Assembly (NCBI RefSeq): GCF_002973535.1
Contig: NZ_PVEP01000003.1
Span: 274,326 to 338,325, forward strand
Length of the DNA: 64,000 bases
Reading direction: 5' to 3'
From: Albidovulum denitrificans
GTDB lineage: Bacteria > Pseudomonadota > Alphaproteobacteria > Rhodobacterales > Rhodobacteraceae
Of this stretch, positions 61,398 through 64,000 are shown piece after piece (the first letter of the stretch is position 1; each line of letters begins with the position of its first letter). A model generated the notes under the pieces. The model made no database searches. It saw only the letters and a list, made by a program, of their open reading frames with translations, and had not been told where the DNA came from. The position numbers were made by a program, and so were the translations under genes.

Positions 61398-62739
61398 GCC
61401 GAATCCCCCAGATAGGCCGCCCGGACCCCCGTATCGGCCCGCGCCGCCTGCGGGGCCCCCTCGAACAGCTTGGTACCGAAGTTCATCACCACCAGCCGGT
61501 CCACCAGCTTCATCACGAAATCCATGTCGTGTTCGACTATCATGATGGTTACGCCCTCGTCCCGCAGGCCGTTCAGCAGATCGGCCAGCGCCTTCTTTTC
61601 GGGTTTCCGCAGGTCGGCGGCGGATTCGTCGAGGATAAGCAACAGCGGATCGGCGGCCAGGGCGCGCGCGATCTCGATCAGGCGCTGCGTTCCCAAGGGC
61701 ATGGAGCCTGCCGTTTCCAGGTCCCGCCCGGCCAATCCGATGCGCGCGATCTGTTTGCGTGCTTCGGCGTAGTTCCGGGCCTCCTCTTCATGGTCAAGGC
61801 CCAGCCCCCGCGCAGGACCCCGCACCTGCCGCGCGCATGTGCGCCCAGCGCCACTTTGTCCAGCACAGTCATATTCGGGCGCAGTTTCACATGCTGAAAG
61901 GTGCGCGCCATGCCCATCAGCGCAATCTCCCGCTGTGTCCGGTGGGTGATGTCCTACCCCAGGAACTCCACCCGGCCCGCGGACAGCTCCAGCGTTCCGG
62001 TCATCAGGTTGAACATCGTGGACTTGCCCGCACCGTTGGGGCCGATCAGGCCGACCATCTCCCCGGCGCGGATGTCAAAACTGACCTCGTTGACCGCGAC
62101 CAGCCCCTTGAATCGCTTTACCACCCCGTCAACCGTCAGCAATGCCGCGCCTTTCCCAAGCGCGTTTCGCCTGGGGAGCGGGGCGGTCATTGCCGTGGCG
62201 GGGATATCTGCGTGGCCGTGCCGCATGGATCCCGGCCGGACCTTCTGCAAAAGCGAGAGGGCGCCCCCGCGCGCATGTTGCAGCAGCACGATGAACAGCC
62301 CCGCGAAGACCACGGACTGAATTTGCGCAGCGTGATCGGAGACCAGCGGCAGAATGTCTTGCAGCAAGTTCTTCAACGCCAGCACGACGCCCGCCCCGGC
62401 AACCGCCCCGACCAACTGCCCCATGCCGCCGACGACCATCATGAACATATATTCGATACCCGCATGAAGCGAGAAGGGGGCGGGGCTGACAAAGCGGTTC
62501 ACATGGGCATAAAGCCACCCCGACAGTGCCGCCACATCGGCGTTTGTGGCGGACCGGATCATGCCGTCGGCAAGGTTCAGGTCATCCGCCGGGCAGCCAA
62601 GCTTTTCCGCTGCCGCCGCGATGATCTGCGCCCGCGCCTGACGCGCGGCGCGCAGCATCGCATTCCAGTCGAATTTCTTGTCGGTAAAGCGCCCGGTATG
62701 GGCCAGAAGGTCCTGGGCGAGGGCCGATTGTGCTGTCAT
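61394..62739 (-). pseudogene. Decayed livM-livG fusion with a foreign N-terminus
   Basis: Reading down the minus strand: residues 33-62 (AAEKLGCPADDLNLADGMIR) look like a piece of a molybdopterin-type dehydrogenase; from about 62535 the text becomes LivM-like permease (LSGWLYAHVNRFVSPAPF, YMFMMVVGGMGQLVGAVAG); from about 62150 it is a LivG ATPase (VDGVVKRFKGLVAVNEVSFD, GPNGAGKSTMFNLMTGTL). An in-frame TAG at 61954-61956 interrupts LivG where Gln is expected, the same frame resumes (GMARTFQHVKLRPNMTVLDK), then a frameshift near 61800-61825 leads to the last part (GTQRLIEIARALAADPLLLI, VEHDMDFVMKLVDRLV). Permease start, livH and binding protein are missing. Fused LivM-LivG proteins are known, so one original gene is likely. 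Confidence 0.85.
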
Positions 62740-62806
62740 CTTCGCTGCCTTTCCTGTTGCGCGATGTGGTGTCCGGTAGGGTTTACGGCTAGCAAAGAGG
62801 TGTTTT

Positions 62807-62836
62807 GTATTCTATACGTCGTTTTATGGATAAAAC
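62807..62836. promoter_or_regulatory. Two palindromes at the start of the IclR gene
   Basis: GTAT and ATAC (62807-62810, 62814-62817) flank TCT, and GTTTTAT and ATAAAAC (62821-62827, 62830-62836) form a perfect 7-base repeat with a GG spacer. The second palindrome contains the ATG at 62826. This AT-rich island is likely the binding site of the IclR protein or another regulator, lying between it and the divergent transporter remnant. Confidence 0.5.
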
Positions 62837-63626
62837 TACGACACCGCATCGCCCCCTCGATCCCGCCGAGGACCGCTATCTGGTTCCGGGGCTGATCCGG
62901 GGTCTTCAGGCGCTGACGGCCTTCACGCCCGAGCGGCGCGAGATGTCGCTGTCCGAGATCGCGCGCGAGATCGGGCTAAGCCGTTCGGCCGCGTTTCGCT
63001 GTGTCTATACGCTGACGCAGATGGGCTATCTGCTGCACGACGAGGCGCACAAGACCTACACGCTTGGCCCTGCGGTGATGCGACTTGGCTTCGGCTATCT
63101 GGCCACGCGCGAATTGGTGGAAATCGCCCTGCCCGAGCTGGAGCGGCTGCGCGACGAAACCGACTGGTCTACGCATCTGGGTATCCGCGACGGGTCGCTG
63201 GTTCTTTATATGCTGCGCCTGCCCAGCCGTCTGGGGTTGGGAAGCATCGTACATACAGGAAGCCGCCTGCCCGCCGCCAATACGACCATGGGGCGGGTGC
63301 TGCTGGCCGATCTGGACGAAGAAACGCTGGTCGCCCTCTACCGCGAGGACGGCAAGGCGCGCGGCCCCCGCCACGCCAGCCCGAACATGGCCGCGCTCAT
63401 GGCGCAATGGCGCAAGGACAAATCGGCAGAGGTCATTACCCAGATCGGTTCGTTCGAGGCGGGGATCACCTCGGTCGCAGCGCCGCTGCGCGACATGTCG
63501 GGCAAGGTGATTGCCGCGATCAACGCGACCAGCGCCACCAAGGGCGACGACACCGTCGCCCCCGCCATCTGCCGCGCCGTCGGAGAGGCCGCCGCGCGGA
63601 TTTCCTACCTGCTGGGGAATAGCTGA
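62826..63626 (+). CDS. IclR-family transcriptional regulator
   Basis: The 266-residue protein starts at the ATG at 62826 (a TTG at 62805 was rejected). The N-terminal winged helix shows LIRGLQALTAFTPERREMSL, EIAREIGLSRSAAFRCVYTL; the C-terminal effector domain has LGIRDGSLVLYMLRLPSRLG, GSRLPAANTTMGRVLLADL and ITSVAAPLRDMSGKVIAAIN. The arrangement, divergent from a Liv-type transporter remnant, suggests it once controlled uptake and breakdown of an aromatic or other carboxylic acid. The frame is intact although the target genes look decayed. Confidence 0.92.
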   Translation: MDKTTTPHRPLDPAEDRYLVPGLIRGLQALTAFTPERREMSLSEIAREIGLSRSAAFRCVYTLTQMGYLLHDEAHKTYTLGPAVMRLGFGYLATRELVEIALPELERLRDETDWSTHLGIRDGSLVLYMLRLPSRLGLGSIVHTGSRLPAANTTMGRVLLADLDEETLVALYREDGKARGPRHASPNMAALMAQWRKDKSAEVITQIGSFEAGITSVAAPLRDMSGKVIAAINATSATKGDDTVAPAICRAVGEAAARISYLLGNS

Positions 63627-63668
63627 GGCGACACTTTCAAACGCTGACCTACTCTCCGTGGCGTGTCC

Positions 63669-64000
63669 TGACCTGCTCCCCTTAGAGTCCGCGTTTATAA
63701 GTTAGCTCTGTTCAGGGTTTGGTCCTCTTCTGACCGTTTGTGATACTCCCGCGGGGTGAGCCCGTCGAGACTCGAGTGCGGGCGGTGATGGTTGTAGTCG
63801 TCGCGCCATGCCGCAATCAAATGGCGGGCATGGCGCAGGTTGGGGAACAGGTGCTCGTTTAGGCACTCGTCCCGCAGGCGGCCGTTGAAGCTTTCCACGA
63901 AGCCGTTCTGCATGGGCTTACCCGGTGCGATGTAATGCCATTCCACTTGGCGATCCTCCTGCCATTTCAGCATCGCGTTCGAGGTCAGCTCGGTTCCGTT
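63669..64000 (-). mobile_element. IS3-family insertion sequence, right end (partial)
   Basis: The transposase end plus a terminal sequence starting TGACCTGCTCCCC at 63669 mark one end of an IS3-family element that continues past the window. The boundary is judged from the motif, not from a paired inverted repeat, since the other end is not visible. A near copy of the terminus, TGACCTACTCTCC, lies 24 bases outside at 63645. Confidence 0.75.
63695..64000 (-). CDS. IS3-family transposase OrfB, C-terminal end (partial)
   Basis: The frame is open from the right edge ([13 protein letters not shown]) to the stop at 63695, 101 residues. It has the end of an rve/DDE integrase core: the NGTE motif just after the second Asp, and the catalytic Glu in [20 protein letters not shown], then [20 protein letters not shown], the standard IS3 ending. 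It catalyses transposition of the element. The N-terminal part lies outside the window. Confidence 0.93.
   Translation of the reverse strand, partial: NGTELTSNAMLKWQEDRQVEWHYIAPGKPMQNGFVESFNGRLRDECLNEHLFPNLRHARHLIAAWRDDYNHHRPHSSLDGLTPREYHKRSEEDQTLNRANL

Overview
The window is a chromosomal segment of a high-GC alphaproteobacterium, almost certainly a member of the Rhodobacterales (Rhodobacteraceae/Paracoccaceae). The grounds are gene content and order: petP-petR beside a histone-deacetylase-like gene, xseB and ispA; an opgG-opgI-opgH-opgC glucan operon of the Rhodobacter type; an FzlA-type GST protein; a tRNA-His without an encoded extra 5' G; and rimP-nusA-ylxR-infB. Most of the sequence is ordinary core genome, densely packed with many ATGA or TGATG stop/start overlaps. 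No replication origin, CRISPR array or rRNA was seen.

Layout. 1-6.1 kb: end of gltD, a periplasmic protein, a GFA-fold protein and gltB, closed by a strong terminator. 6.2-8.7 kb: two paralogous Hint-domain proteins flanking an HlyC-type lysine acyltransferase. 8.8-11.7 kb: mtgA, fzlA, queG and a small ORF. 11.7-18.0 kb (minus): dxs, a threonine aldolase, ispA, xseB, an HDAC-family gene, petR and petP, divergent from ilvE. 19-21.4 kb: a glycine-zipper lipoprotein and modBC behind a perfect palindrome. 21.6-24.0 kb: an operon of ECF sigma factor, membrane anti-sigma-like protein and subtilisin-like protease. 24.0-24.6 kb: a 616-base stretch with no convincing gene. 24.6-29.4 kb: opgG-I-H-C.

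29.4-37.7 kb is a lysine/glutarate catabolic block: a saccharopine/lysine dehydrogenase-family enzyme, an aminoadipate-semialdehyde dehydrogenase, a FabD-like protein, a fused 2-oxoacid dehydrogenase E1, glutaryl-CoA dehydrogenase and a divergent LysR regulator. 37.7-40.6 kb holds an XRE-cupin regulator and kbl-tdh for threonine to glycine plus acetyl-CoA. 40.7-54.2 kb is housekeeping: rlmN, gyrB, an imelysin-like protein, a DMT exporter, radC, an unidentified exported protein, secA, a parvulin isomerase, argJ and mutT. 54.3-59.9 kb has a 45-residue ORF ending in a terminator, then infB-ylxR-nusA-rimP (minus). 60-64 kb: tspO, tRNA-His, livF, a decayed livM-livG fusion, an IclR regulator and the end of an IS3-family element that runs off the window.

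Three points deserve attention: the Hint/acyltransferase/Hint cassette with no RTX toxin in view; the sigma/anti-sigma/protease operon, whose anti-sigma carries a periplasmic domain resembling a subtilase propeptide; and the E1 plus FabD-like pair inside the lysine-degradation block with no E2 nearby. All assignments come from reading translated sequence and remembered family features; no database search was run.
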